From NCBI GenBank assembly GCA_964646615.1, contig CAZYEV010000027.1:62001-126000 (forward strand): DNA of 64,000 nt, given 5' to 3'. This document shows positions 1 through 7,442 of the stretch, piece after piece. Positions within the stretch are counted from its first letter, which is position 1, and each line of letters starts with the position of its first letter. Origin of the DNA: M3007 sp964646615. GTDB taxonomy: Bacteria; Bacteroidota; Bacteroidia; Chitinophagales; Saprospiraceae. A model generated the notes under the pieces. That model was given only the letters and a program-made list of their open reading frames with translations. It searched no databases and was not told the DNA's origin. The position numbers and the translations under genes are program-made.

Positions 1-641
1 CGCACGGCCTCGCGCTTGTCGAAGGGCTTGCCGTTGTACGTATAGCCGTCCACGGCAATGAGGACTTTGGGTTCAATCTGGGCGAAGCGGTCCACCACAC
101 TGCTGACACCGAAGTCGGGCGAGCAGCTCGACCACACGGCACCGATGCTCATAGCGGCCAGCACGGCAATAGCTGCGTGTGGAGTGTTGGGCAAATAGGC
201 AGCTACGCGGTCGCCGCGTTGCACACCGCTTTGGCGAAGGAATTGCGCTAGCGCCGCCACCTGTTGCTCCATTTCGGTCCAACTCAGTTGCCCGCGCTGG
301 CCGCGTTCGTTTTGAAAAATAAGCGCAGGGCGTTCCGGGCTTTTACAGCGAAACACATGCTCGGCGTAGTTGAGCGTAGCGCCCTCGAACCAGCGCGCGC
401 CCGGCATTTCGTAGCCCGACAGTGCCCGCTCGTAGGGAGTGTGGCTGATGACCTCAAAGTACTCCCAGGCCGTTTCCCAGAAGGCTTCCGGATGCTCGGC
501 CGACCAGGCCCACAGTGCCGGATAGTGGTCGAGCGACAGGCGTCTGTGTTCCTTCAACCAGCGCATGTAGCGCGTCAGATGGGCGTGTTCACGCGTCTTG
601 TCGTCAGGGTTCCAGAGGATGGCAGGTTCGCGGTCGAGCAT
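1..641 (-). CDS. aacS: Acetoacetate-CoA ligase (N-terminal part, cut by window edge)
   Basis: The reverse strand is open from an ATG at 641 to the left edge, giving 213 codons with no stop. It starts MLDREPAILWNPDD and continues with features typical of the acetoacetyl-CoA synthetase branch of the ANL adenylate-forming family: WFEGATLNYAEH near residue 85, then GDRVAAYLPNTPHAAIAVLAA and GAVWSSCSPDFG. The family activates acetoacetate to acetoacetyl-CoA using ATP, in the cytoplasm, for ketone body or polyhydroxyalkanoate metabolism. The adenylation P-loop and the C-terminal lid lie outside the window. The gene lies 46 nt downstream of the M16 peptidase gene on the same strand, so read-through is possible. 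Acetyl-CoA synthetase is the main alternative, but the N-terminal pattern favours the acetoacetate enzyme. Confidence 0.88.
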   Translation of the reverse strand, partial: MLDREPAILWNPDDKTREHAHLTRYMRWLKEHRRLSLDHYPALWAWSAEHPEAFWETAWEYFEVISHTPYERALSGYEMPGARWFEGATLNYAEHVFRCKSPERPALIFQNERGQRGQLSWTEMEQQVAALAQFLRQSGVQRGDRVAAYLPNTPHAAIAVLAAMSIGAVWSSCSPDFGVSSVVDRFAQIEPKVLIAVDGYTYNGKPFDKREAV

Positions 642-687
642 GTTCGGGCGTGTTTGCAGTGGTGGTTGAGCGCTAAAATCCAAAGGC

Positions 688-1932
688 TCAGCCCGCCGCG
701 CGCGGCTGATAGATGAGTACGGCGGCATTTTCGGGGCGGAAGAGGGCCTGAGCAACGCGGTGCATGTCTGCAGCGCTCACAGCGTTATAGGTGTCCACCT
801 CCTGGTTGAGCAGCTCGGCGCGGTCGAGCAGTTCGTAGAAACCCAAATACTGGGCCTTGTTTAGCACACTGGTTTCCGAGTAGATGACCGTGCTCTCGAA
901 GCGGTGGCGGATCTTGGCCAGCTCGCGTTCGCCAATAGGCGCGGTGGTCAGGTCGTGCAGGACGGCCCAAATGGCCTCGACGACCTCTTGGGGCGTTACG
1001 CCTTCGTTTAGTTTGGCCTCAATGAGCAAGATGCCCGGATCGAAACTGGCCGTTACGGCGGCATCCACCGAAGCCAATAGTGGTTGTTCTTTGACTAAGG
1101 CGCGGTACAGGCGCGAAGATTGGCCCATGCCCAGCACATCGGACAGCAGGTCGGCCGGGTAAAAATCGGGGTGTAGACGCGGCGGTGTTCGGATGGCCAT
1201 GAACACGGCAGGCACAGGCACATCAGCCTCTACAGTGCGCTCCAACAGGGCCGTTTGCGGCGGCTCTTCAGGCATGGTATGCTCGGGTGCAGGCCCCGGC
1301 GGTATGGCGCCAAACCACTTTTCGGCCAGGGCAAAGGCCTCTTCGGCTCGAATTGGCCCGCAGATGCTCAGCACGGCATTGTTGGGCACGTACCAGCGTT
1401 CGTAAAAGGCGCGCACTTCCTCCAGGGTGGCACTGGCCACGTGTTCGGGGCTAAGCCCGATGACCGGCCAGCGATACGGGTGCACGCGGTAGAGCATCTC
1501 CGACAGGTGGTGCAGCATGTCGCCGTATGGCTCGCTCAGGCAAGTTTCTTTGAACTCTTCGATGACCACACGGCGCTGCGTCTCGAAGGCGCGGCGCGTA
1601 ATGCGCAGGTCCAGCATGCGATCGCTTTCCAGAAAGAGCGCTGTTTCCACGTTTTGGGCCGGCAGTATTTCATAAAAAGTGGTGTAGTCGTTGGTGGTAA
1701 AGGCGTTGTTTTCGCCGCCAGCGCTTTGCAGTAGGTTGTCAAAATTAGGCGCATTGCGGCTGCCCGAAAACATCAGGTGCTCAAACAAGTGGGCAAAGCC
1801 CGTGCGGTCGGGGCGCTCATCGCGCGAGCCTACGAAATAGGCCACGTTCACCGCCGCCAGCGGCGTATTAGGGTCTTCGTGCACCAGCACGCGCAAACCG
1901 TTGGACAAAACCCTGCGCTCAAAAGAGACCAT
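688..1932 (-). CDS. M16 family zinc peptidase (pitrilysin type)
   Basis: A 414-residue insulinase/processing-peptidase type protein. The inverted zinc motif HLFEH (H48, E51, H52 from this start) sits in the usual N-terminal place, followed by GGENNAFTTNDYTTFYE and the downstream glutamate region RRVVIEEFKE. An M16 C-terminal half follows (SICGPIRAEEA...). The length fits the single-subunit bacterial M16B form, in which an active and an inactive subunit normally pair; no second subunit gene lies next to it here. I chose the ATG at 1932 because the nine upstream codons start with TTG and GAGG precedes this ATG. A CTTTCTTTGC sequence about 25 nt upstream resembles a -7 box. No signal peptide is evident, so the location is probably cytoplasmic or uncertain. 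Confidence 0.9.
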   Translation of the reverse strand: MVSFERRVLSNGLRVLVHEDPNTPLAAVNVAYFVGSRDERPDRTGFAHLFEHLMFSGSRNAPNFDNLLQSAGGENNAFTTNDYTTFYEILPAQNVETALFLESDRMLDLRITRRAFETQRRVVIEEFKETCLSEPYGDMLHHLSEMLYRVHPYRWPVIGLSPEHVASATLEEVRAFYERWYVPNNAVLSICGPIRAEEAFALAEKWFGAIPPGPAPEHTMPEEPPQTALLERTVEADVPVPAVFMAIRTPPRLHPDFYPADLLSDVLGMGQSSRLYRALVKEQPLLASVDAAVTASFDPGILLIEAKLNEGVTPQEVVEAIWAVLHDLTTAPIGERELAKIRHRFESTVIYSETSVLNKAQYLGFYELLDRAELLNQEVDTYNAVSAADMHRVAQALFRPENAAVLIYQPRAAG

Positions 1933-2268
1933 GCGCCTCGTGTGTTTTTTGAAGTGCAAAGAAAGGACGAGGGCCGTGGTTGAAGAAATACCGGGCCAGC
2001 GCGAAGTGCGTCAGTAATGGTACCCGCGCGAAGCTCTAACCCTGGCCCGAACAACTTCGTCGGCTCTTTTAGCCCTTTTTTATGCCTGATGAAAACCCGA
2101 TAGCAGGATCCAATGAACTGTACCGCAAAGACTTACGCTTTCGTCGGCCATGAGTGCCACAAAAAAAACAAATTATTTTTTTAAAAAATTTTGTTTCACA
2201 AAAGAGTTTGCCGCACCTTTGTTGCGCTTTCCTGACGTTTTCGTTCACCTCTAAACCCGTATCAGGCA
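1933..2268. other. Divergent intergenic region
   Basis: This 336-nt gap separates the leftward M16 gene from the rightward SRPBCC gene. It contains a strongly A/T-rich block around 2160-2200, which contrasts with the GC-rich surroundings, and a -7-like box at 2214-2221 for the rightward gene. No RNA gene or conserved small ORF is apparent. Confidence 0.5.
2190..2221 (+). promoter_or_regulatory. Putative Bacteroidota-type promoter for SRPBCC gene
   Basis: TTTG at 2190-2193 is followed after 20 nt by CACCTTTG at 2214-2221, close to the Bacteroidota -33/-7 consensus (TTTG, TAnnTTTG). It lies 47 nt upstream of the ATG at 2269. Confidence 0.5.
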
Positions 2269-2688
2269 ATGACGCGACTAACTTTTTCCATCCTCATTCA
2301 TGCGCCGCGAGAGCGCGTGTGGCAGGTGCTGTGGAACGATGCAACTTACCGGCAATGGACAGCAGTGTTCAGCGACGAGTCGCACGCTGAAAGCGACTGG
2401 CAGGAAGGCAGCTTCGTGCGCTTTTTAGACGGCAAAGGCAACGGCATGTTGAGCCGGATTGCCCGACTCATTCCGAACGAATGGATGTCTTTCGAGCATT
2501 TGGGCCAGCTACGCGACGACGCCGAGGACCGGACGAAATGGTCGGGTTTTATGGAAAATTATCGGCTGACCCACATCGAACACGGCACCGTTCTGCAAGT
2601 CGAAGTAGATACGGAAGATGAGTATGCAGACGTATTTCGCGACCTTTTTCCCAAAGCCTTGCAAAAAGTAAAAGAACTGGCCGAATAG
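2269..2688 (+). CDS. SRPBCC / AHSA1-like domain protein
   Basis: A 139-residue single-domain protein. It begins with the typical START/SRPBCC opening: a beta strand (TRLTFSILIHAP) followed by RERVWQVLWNDATYRQWTAVF. A glycine-containing central sheet (GSFVRFLDGKGNG), the FEHLG segment and a long amphipathic C-terminal helix (FRDLFPKALQKVKELAE) follow. The family forms a helix-grip fold around a hydrophobic cavity; ligands differ widely and cannot be deduced here. No signal peptide is present, so it should be cytosolic. It stands alone between its own promoter and the next gene 47 nt downstream, with which it may be co-transcribed. Confidence 0.82.
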   Translation: MTRLTFSILIHAPRERVWQVLWNDATYRQWTAVFSDESHAESDWQEGSFVRFLDGKGNGMLSRIARLIPNEWMSFEHLGQLRDDAEDRTKWSGFMENYRLTHIEHGTVLQVEVDTEDEYADVFRDLFPKALQKVKELAE

Positions 2689-2735
2689 GCCACAAGCCTC
2701 ACCGTATTTCTTCACCTTTTACCCTTTCTTAAAAC

Positions 2736-3179
2736 ATGGCAGACGTCAATATTTACCTGAATTTCCCGGGCAACGCCGAGGAGGCGCTGCATTTTTATCG
2801 TTCCGTATTCGGCAGCGACTTTGCCGGCGGGGGCATTATGCGTTTTAGCGACATCCCCCCTCAGGAGGGCATGCCTCCGCTGCCGGAGCGTTGTCGCAAC
2901 ATGGTCATGCATGCCTCCTTGCCTATTCTGGGCGGTGTGTTTACCCTGATGGCGAGCGACGCGCCGGAGGAAATGGGCTTCCACGTACAGTTTGGCAATC
3001 ACGCCTACATCAACCTTAGCCCCGACACGCGCGAAGAAACCCGCCGGCTGTTCAACGCCCTATCGGAAGGCGGCCAGGTAGAGCAAGAGCTGCAAGACAT
3101 GTTCTGGGGCGACTACTACGGCGCCTGCGTGGATAAGTTTGGCGTGCGCTGGATGTTCAATTGTGCAGAGAAAGCTTAA
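2736..3179 (+). CDS. VOC/glyoxalase-fold protein, PhnB/YjdN-like
   Basis: A 147-residue protein with the PhnB/YjdN layout: VNIYLNFPGNAEEALHFYRSVFG at the N-terminus, a central MHASLPILGGVFTLMASD, and a C-terminal MFWGDYYGACVDKFGVRWMFN that closely matches the family's W-G-x-x-Y...D-x-F-G-x-x-W ending. Family members have a vicinal oxygen chelate fold; despite old names (3-demethylubiquinone methyltransferase-like) most have no proven reaction. It is cytosolic and probably co-transcribed with the SRPBCC gene 47 nt upstream. Confidence 0.85.
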   Translation: MADVNIYLNFPGNAEEALHFYRSVFGSDFAGGGIMRFSDIPPQEGMPPLPERCRNMVMHASLPILGGVFTLMASDAPEEMGFHVQFGNHAYINLSPDTREETRRLFNALSEGGQVEQELQDMFWGDYYGACVDKFGVRWMFNCAEKA

Positions 3180-3264
3180 CCGGTGTTATGCGTGGTTGAG
3201 ATGCCTTCTGGGTTCAAGCTTTCGCCTTAGGCTACAACATTTTTATTTTTTTACTGCATAGGGC

Positions 3265-3365
3265 GTGGAGAGACGCGAAGAAAAATATCTCTGCGTCCTC
3301 TTCGTCCTTTGCGTTTTTTAGTCCTTTGCCTCTACAGCAGCCCTCTTCAAAGTCAGGTAGGTTGT
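3265..3365. repeat. Degenerate dispersed intergenic repeat, copy A
   Basis: This stretch carries CTCTGCGTCCTC followed by TTTGCGTTTTTT, a spacer, then ACAGCAGCC and an AGG-TAGG/AAGGTGAG-like tail. The same order of elements occurs at 6204-6300 (copy B). The core belongs to the widespread cgcagaggacgcagag-type intergenic repeats. Copy A is degenerate: its left arm (GAGAGACGCGAAGA) no longer pairs perfectly with the right arm. Function unknown. Confidence 0.5.
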
Positions 3366-3404
3366 TAACTTCTTCAATGGCTAACAATCCTTCAGTGTCA
3401 GACG

Positions 3405-3412
3405 TACCTTTG
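3405..3412 (+). promoter_or_regulatory. -7 promoter box (TACCTTTG) of TPR gene
   Basis: A perfect TAnnTTTG match followed by C, 32 nt before the ATG at 3445. No convincing -33 TTTG is visible at the usual distance. Confidence 0.5.
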
Positions 3413-3444
3413 CCGCGGCGGTTTTGGGCCAGCCTGTAGAGTAC

Positions 3445-4389
3445 ATGTTTGACCACGAAGCTTTTTATCAGTTGGCCCGTCGGGCATTTCGGGAGCCGGG
3501 CAATGCGGGTCTGTTTAGCGCCTTGCTGTTGCACACAGAGTGGCTGGGCAATTACGTCGAGAGCCGCCAGCTTTACGAGGCACTGACCCATCGGCACCCG
3601 TACTGCGGCCATGCCTGGTACAATTTAGGCTGGACGCTCGCGGGTCTGAGCCAGGTGGAGGAGGCGTTGGATGCTTTTGAGTATGCCTATCTGGCCCAGC
3701 CCACGCTAAAGGCGGCCTACGAAGCGTGTGCGGCCTGGGCCTTGCTTAACGGCAGCCCCCGGCGCGCCTGGTTGTGCTACGACGAGATGATGCAGCACTT
3801 AGACGCCGATAGCCAGGACCTCTGCCGCCTTGCAATGAGCCAGCGCCTTGCTGGCGACGTAGCAGCGTCAAAAACGACTGCCCGCCGGGCGCTCCAGCTC
3901 GACCCCTACCACGCCGAGGCCTGCTACCAGCTGGCCGCCGGCTTTGCTGAAGAGGGCGATGACCGCCAGGCTTTGCGTTGGCTGCGTCAGGCCTTGCGCA
4001 ACGACGACAAGCATGTCGCCGCTCACCAACTGCTCGCCGCCGTGTACAACCGGACCAGCCGGCCGCACCTGGCCCAGCATCATGCCTGGTGCGCCGTCGA
4101 ACAGGCTCCTGACGCCGCCGAAGCCTGGACGTACCTGCTGGAGAGCTTGCTCCGACAACAAAACTTTGAGGACGCCGCCCAAACCGCCCAAGTCGCCCTG
4201 CAACACGCCGATACCGCCGACCTGCTCTACTGCGCCGCCGCCTGCCACTTCATGGCCGGACAACGCGAGCAGGCTTTTGACCTGCTGCAACAGGCCTTCC
4301 AACGCGCCCCCGAACGCGGCGCCCTGCTCTTCCAGTGGGCGCCAGACCTGCTCGACGACGAAGCGGTGCAAAAAGTCTTGCAACTTTAA
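3445..4389 (+). CDS. Tetratricopeptide-repeat protein
   Basis: A 314-residue soluble helical-repeat protein. Successive 34-residue units are visible, such as HPYCGHAWYNLGWTLAGL, QVEEALDAFEYAYLAQP, DPYHAEACYQLAAGFAEEG, DRQALRWLRQALR and AAQTAQVALQHADTADLLYCAA, matching the TPR pattern (W/L-G-Y-A-F-P positions). TPR proteins act as protein-binding scaffolds; the partner cannot be read from sequence. There is no signal peptide or membrane segment. An in-frame TTG exists at 3424, but the ATG at 3445 fits the promoter at 3405 better. It ends 94 nt before rplU, which has its own promoter box. Confidence 0.85.
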   Translation: MFDHEAFYQLARRAFREPGNAGLFSALLLHTEWLGNYVESRQLYEALTHRHPYCGHAWYNLGWTLAGLSQVEEALDAFEYAYLAQPTLKAAYEACAAWALLNGSPRRAWLCYDEMMQHLDADSQDLCRLAMSQRLAGDVAASKTTARRALQLDPYHAEACYQLAAGFAEEGDDRQALRWLRQALRNDDKHVAAHQLLAAVYNRTSRPHLAQHHAWCAVEQAPDAAEAWTYLLESLLRQQNFEDAAQTAQVALQHADTADLLYCAAACHFMAGQREQAFDLLQQAFQRAPERGALLFQWAPDLLDDEAVQKVLQL

Positions 4390-4396
4390 AAAAAGC

Positions 4397-4429
4397 TTTG
4401 GTTATCCAAACGCGACATGCGTACCTTTG
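4397..4429 (+). promoter_or_regulatory. Promoter of the rplU-rpmA operon
   Basis: TTTG at 4397-4400 and a perfect TACCTTTG at 4422-4429 (then CCGG) lie upstream of rplU, leaving a leader of roughly 45-50 nt. A short CCTT/AAGG inverted repeat in the leader (around 4435-4444) is too small to call an L21 regulatory structure. Confidence 0.6.
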
Positions 4430-4483
4430 CCGGCCCTTTCAAGGGTAGTTGTTTTTTCTGGCAATAAAACCGCATTTTCTCAC

Positions 4484-4795
4484 ATGTTCGCGATTGTTTC
4501 CATCGCCGGTCAACAGTTCAAAGTCGAAGAAGGTCAAAAGATCTTCGTCCACCGGCTGGCAGCTCAGGAAGGGGATGCTGTCTCCTTCGACACCGTGCAC
4601 CTCATTGACCGCGGCGCAGAGGTGTCCATCGGTACTCCGTACGTAACGGGCGCTCAGGTCAAAGCCACCGTATTGGGGCACCTTAAGGGCGACAAAGTCA
4701 TTGTCTTTCACAAAAAGCGTCGCAAAGGCTATCGCAAGAAAAAAGGCCACCGGCAGTCGTTCACCCAGCTGAAAATTGAAGCCATTGCCGGCTAA
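4484..4795 (+). CDS. rplU: 50S ribosomal protein L21
   Basis: This 103-residue protein has the full L21 signature: MFAIVSIAGQQFKVEEG at the start, a central VSIGTPYVTGAQVKATVLGH, and the basic tail KVIVFHKKRRKGYRKKKGHRQ. It binds 23S rRNA in the large subunit. Length is standard, with no added domain. It precedes rpmA by 39 nt in the conserved L21-L27 operon. The true start is the ATG at 4484; the upstream open frame has no L21 similarity. Confidence 0.97.
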   Translation: MFAIVSIAGQQFKVEEGQKIFVHRLAAQEGDAVSFDTVHLIDRGAEVSIGTPYVTGAQVKATVLGHLKGDKVIVFHKKRRKGYRKKKGHRQSFTQLKIEAIAG

Positions 4796-4834
4796 CGGCC
4801 ATTCATTCACCCACACTAAAAAAGACTTCACGTC

Positions 4835-5653
4835 ATGGCACATAAGAAAGGCGTAGGTTCTACCGATAACGGCCGCGACAGTAAAAGCAAACGCTTGGGC
4901 GTCAAGATTTTCGGCGGTCAGAAAGCCCACGCGGGCAACATCATCGTGCGCCAGCGCGGCACGAAGTTTCACCCCGGCGACAATGTTTACATGGGGCGCG
5001 ACCACACCCTTCACGCAGCGGTGGATGGTGTTGTGGCCTTCAAGCGCACGTATAAAGACCGCCGTATTGTCAGCGTCATTCCGTTCTCCGAAGTACTGGA
5101 GGTAGCCGCTCCGGAAGCCGTAGTGAAGACGGCTTCCAGCCCGCGTAAGTCGGAAGCCGTTGCTCCGGTGGCTGTGGCTGAGGCGCCCACTGCAGCAGCT
5201 GAGGCTCCGGCCGCAATCGCTGAGCCGGCAGAAACTGCAGCGGTAGAAGCGCCGATTTCGGTTGCTGAGGTTGCTGCCGAGCCTGCCGTAGAAGCTCCGG
5301 CTGCAGAAGAAGCCCCGGTTGCTTCCGCTGAGGCAAAAGGTGAGGAAGAGGCCAGTGCTTCGTCCAAAAAGACCACTAAGAAAGCGCCCAAGCTCAACGA
5401 TTTGAAAATCATTGAAGGCATTGGGCCCAAAATTGAGCAGCTGCTGCACGAAGCAGGCATTGACACCTGGGAAGCTTTAGCCAACACTCCTGTGGAGCGC
5501 CTGCGCGAAATTCTGGAGGCAGCCGGCCCGCGCTATCAAGTGCACGACCCGGGCACGTGGCCCGCTCAGGCGCGCTTTGCGGCCAATGGCGATTGGGAAG
5601 AGCTGAAAGACTATCAGGACATGCTCATCGGCGGTCGCAAACCGGTAGAATAA
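4835..5653 (+). CDS. rpmA: 50S ribosomal protein L27 with long C-terminal HhH extension
   Basis: Residues 1-88 are a complete L27: MAHKKGVGSTDNGRDSKSKRLG, HAGNIIVRQRGTKFHPG, and GRDHTLHAAVDGVVAFKRTYKDRRIVSV. Normal L27 stops near residue 85-90, but this frame continues to 272 residues. Residues ~90-185 form a low-complexity Ala/Glu/Val/Pro linker (repeats such as APTAAAEAPAA), then a basic patch (KKTTKKAPK). Residues ~188-272 form a compact domain beginning LNDLKIIEGIGPKIEQLLHEAGI, a classic helix-hairpin-helix of the type found C-terminal to several Bacteroidota proteins, followed by TWEALANTPVERLREILEAAGPRYQVHDPGTWPAQA. L27 begins MAHKKG without the cleavable Firmicutes extension. A strong terminator follows at 5696-5744, so it ends the operon. 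Confidence 0.95.
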   Translation: MAHKKGVGSTDNGRDSKSKRLGVKIFGGQKAHAGNIIVRQRGTKFHPGDNVYMGRDHTLHAAVDGVVAFKRTYKDRRIVSVIPFSEVLEVAAPEAVVKTASSPRKSEAVAPVAVAEAPTAAAEAPAAIAEPAETAAVEAPISVAEVAAEPAVEAPAAEEAPVASAEAKGEEEASASSKKTTKKAPKLNDLKIIEGIGPKIEQLLHEAGIDTWEALANTPVERLREILEAAGPRYQVHDPGTWPAQARFAANGDWEELKDYQDMLIGGRKPVE

Positions 5654-5695
5654 AGCTGTAAAGCGACTCGGTTACGAAATACTTCCTTTACCACA

Positions 5696-5744
5696 AAAAG
5701 CAAGAGCGGTGGGCGTTCGCTGAAGAAACCCACCGCTCTTTTGC
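5696..5744 (+). terminator. Rho-independent terminator of rplU-rpmA
   Basis: AGAGCGGTGGG (5703-5713) pairs with CCCACCGCTCT (5729-5739), giving an 11-bp stem with a 15-nt loop, followed by TTTTGCATTTT. An A-run precedes the stem, so it could work on both strands. Confidence 0.85.
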
Positions 5745-5758
5745 ATTTTCCGACACGC

Positions 5759-6124
5759 ATGATCAAGCCCTTCATTCTGGTTTTTTTCGGCGGCGGCATC
5801 GGCAGCTTAGTTCGGTACAGTGTGTGGCTCTTGCTGCGCCCGTGGCAGGCGCATTTCCCATGGGCGACATTTGCCGCCAACGCGCTGGCCTGTTTCCTGT
5901 TTGGCCTGTTTCTGGCCTGGCAAGGGCACGGCTGGCTATCGGACGACCGCCGCTTACTGCTGATTACGGGCTTCTGCGGCGGCTTCAGCACCTACTCCAC
6001 CTTTACCTCCGAAAGCTTAGGCCTCTGGCAGAGCGGCCACTATGGCGCGTGGCTGGCTTATGTAGCGGGCCAGTTTGTAATGTGTACCGCCTTTTTGCTG
6101 CTGGGGCTGCGCGTAGGCAGCTGA
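5759..6124 (+). CDS. crcB: Fluoride channel CrcB/Fluc
   Basis: A 121-residue four-helix membrane protein with family motifs: GGGIGSLVRY near the N-terminus, NALACFLFGLF in helix 2, and GFCGGFSTYSTFTSE around residues 75-90, which holds the break helix and sodium site residues. Fluc proteins form dual-topology dimers that export fluoride from the cytoplasm. I used the ATG at 5759 rather than an upstream TTG because it directly precedes the canonical MIKPFILVFFGGG start. No fluoride riboswitch is evident: only the rpmA terminator lies upstream. Confidence 0.93.
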   Translation: MIKPFILVFFGGGIGSLVRYSVWLLLRPWQAHFPWATFAANALACFLFGLFLAWQGHGWLSDDRRLLLITGFCGGFSTYSTFTSESLGLWQSGHYGAWLAYVAGQFVMCTAFLLLGLRVGS

Positions 6125-6203
6125 CCCGTGCCGTGTTTGTTATTACGGTTGAGACAGCCGCTGTAGTTGGAACCTCCCTTGCGGTCTCTGAGTCCTCTTT
6201 TCC

Positions 6204-6259
6204 AACGCAGAGGTCGCAGAGAAATGCCTGCGCGGCTCTCTGCGACCTCTGCGTTTTTT
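6204..6259. terminator. Perfect 19-bp hairpin and dispersed repeat, copy B
   Basis: AACGCAGAGGTCGCAGAGA (6204-6222) pairs perfectly with 6237-6255 across a 14-nt loop, and the right arm runs into TTTTTT. It lies between the convergent crcB and thioredoxin-like genes, so it can serve as a terminator for crcB. It belongs to the cgcagag-type repeats and resembles copy A at 3265-3365 (shared TTTTTT...ACAGCAGCC...AGGT tail). Confidence 0.75.
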
Positions 6260-6303
6260 GACTTTTTTCCTTACAGCAGCCTTGTGTAAGGTGAGTTATG
6301 GTG

Positions 6304-6915
6304 TTACTTCGATGTCGCCCGCCACTTAATGGTGCAGCCGATGGCTTTGGTTTCGGTGCGCGGTACCTCTTTGCCGGCCAGCAGGGCCTCGATGGCGTTT
6401 TCCAGGTAGCGCTCCTTTACTGCGTTTGGTTCTTCGTGGTTGTCATCAATGGCTCCGATGTAGCGCACGCGCAGGTTTTTGTCTAACAGAAATACGTGTG
6501 GTGTGCGTGTGGCACCGTAAGCCCGAGCAATCTCCTGCGTTTCGTCGTACAGATAGACGAATGGGAAACCCTTTTCTTTGGCGCGCTTCTGCATGTTTTC
6601 GTAGCTGTCGGCGGGCTGAATGTCCTTGTCGTTGGGGTTGATGGCCACGACCGGGAAGCCCTTCTTCGCGTATTTCTTGTGAAGGGCGATGATGCGGTCT
6701 TCATACGCCACCGAAAACGGGCAGTGGTTGCAGGTGAAGATGACGACGTAGCCTTTGGTCTTTTTCATCTTGCCCAGCGAGACCATTTTGCCATCCACAT
6801 TTTTGAGGTTGAAGTCGCGCGCGACATCGCCGACGCGATAGCCACCACTCTGCGCCCAAAGCGCAGTGGCCGAAAGGAAGAAAAACAGAAGCGACAGTTG
6901 GAGTGCGTGTTTCAT
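6304..6915 (-). CDS. Secreted redoxin/thioredoxin-fold protein (AhpC/TSA type)
   Basis: A 203-residue protein with a cleavable-looking signal peptide (KHALQLSLLFFFLSATALWAQ) and a thioredoxin-like domain: VGDVARDFNLKNVDGK, FTCNHCPFSVAYEDRI with a C62-N-H-C65 active site, then PVVAINPNDKD, YDETQEIARAYGATRTPHVFLLD. Members reduce or oxidise disulfides or peroxides in the periplasm; the exact substrate is unknown. It starts 35 nt after the stop of the upstream TlpA-like gene on the same strand, so the two probably form one extracytoplasmic redox operon. Confidence 0.88.
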   Translation of the reverse strand: MKHALQLSLLFFFLSATALWAQSGGYRVGDVARDFNLKNVDGKMVSLGKMKKTKGYVVIFTCNHCPFSVAYEDRIIALHKKYAKKGFPVVAINPNDKDIQPADSYENMQKRAKEKGFPFVYLYDETQEIARAYGATRTPHVFLLDKNLRVRYIGAIDDNHEEPNAVKERYLENAIEALLAGKEVPRTETKAIGCTIKWRATSK

Positions 6916-6950
6916 GTGTTATAGAATAATTTGTTTGAAGAAGGATTTGC

Positions 6951-7442
6951 TTACTGGCTTAAGGCTTCTTGTACAGCTTTTTCGAGGTCTTCGTAGCGCA
7001 ATTGGCGCTCAAAAAAGCGCTCAAATTTCGCCTTAGGCCGCACCACCAGCGTGGCCGGAATGGCCCCTGACCATTCGGGGGCCATCAGGTCAATCCAGTC
7101 ATTGGGCGTTTTTTCGTCTAAGAAAACGACCTGGCTTTTCAAAGCCTGGCGCTCGACAAATGGCTTCAGCCGCCGCTCCACGTCGCGCCGGAAATCAGTG
7201 CTGATAAGCACCACGCGCACCGGCTTTTGGGCATATTCGGCGGTCAGTTTCTCGAAATGCGGCAGCTCGGCCACACACGGCGCGCACCACGTTGCCCAGA
7301 AATTGAGCACATAGACGGTGTCTGAGGCGCCCGAGCGCCATGCGCTCAACTGCGTCGCTTTAATGAACGGTATCGTGTCCTGTCCTTTCACCAAGGAAAT
7401 GGCGAGCATTGTCGCCAGCAAGAATAATAGGGTTTTTCTCAT
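6951..7442 (-). CDS. TlpA/ResA-like periplasmic thioredoxin
   Basis: A 163-residue protein with an N-terminal signal peptide (RKTLLFLLATMLAISLVKGQ) and a WCAPC active site (C53, C56) inside VLNFWATWCAPCVAELPHFEKL, typical of TlpA/ResA disulfide reductases. The cis-proline region is AIPATLVV. It probably maintains reduced cysteines on exported proteins. It is the first gene of a likely two-gene operon with the redoxin at 6304. A perfect -7 box (TATTTTTG on the minus strand, 7480-7487) lies 37 nt upstream. Confidence 0.9.
   Translation of the reverse strand: MRKTLLFLLATMLAISLVKGQDTIPFIKATQLSAWRSGASDTVYVLNFWATWCAPCVAELPHFEKLTAEYAQKPVRVVLISTDFRRDVERRLKPFVERQALKSQVVFLDEKTPNDWIDLMAPEWSGAIPATLVVRPKAKFERFFERQLRYEDLEKAVQEALSQ

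Noticed and set aside
4439..5449. 336-codon minus-strand frame across rplU and rpmA
   Set aside because: Ser/Arg/Gly-rich translation antisense to two unmistakable ribosomal protein genes; an artefact of base composition.
5653..5758. Fluoride riboswitch upstream of crcB
   Set aside because: The only structure here is the rpmA terminator hairpin; the short pseudoknot pattern of the crcB riboswitch is not seen.
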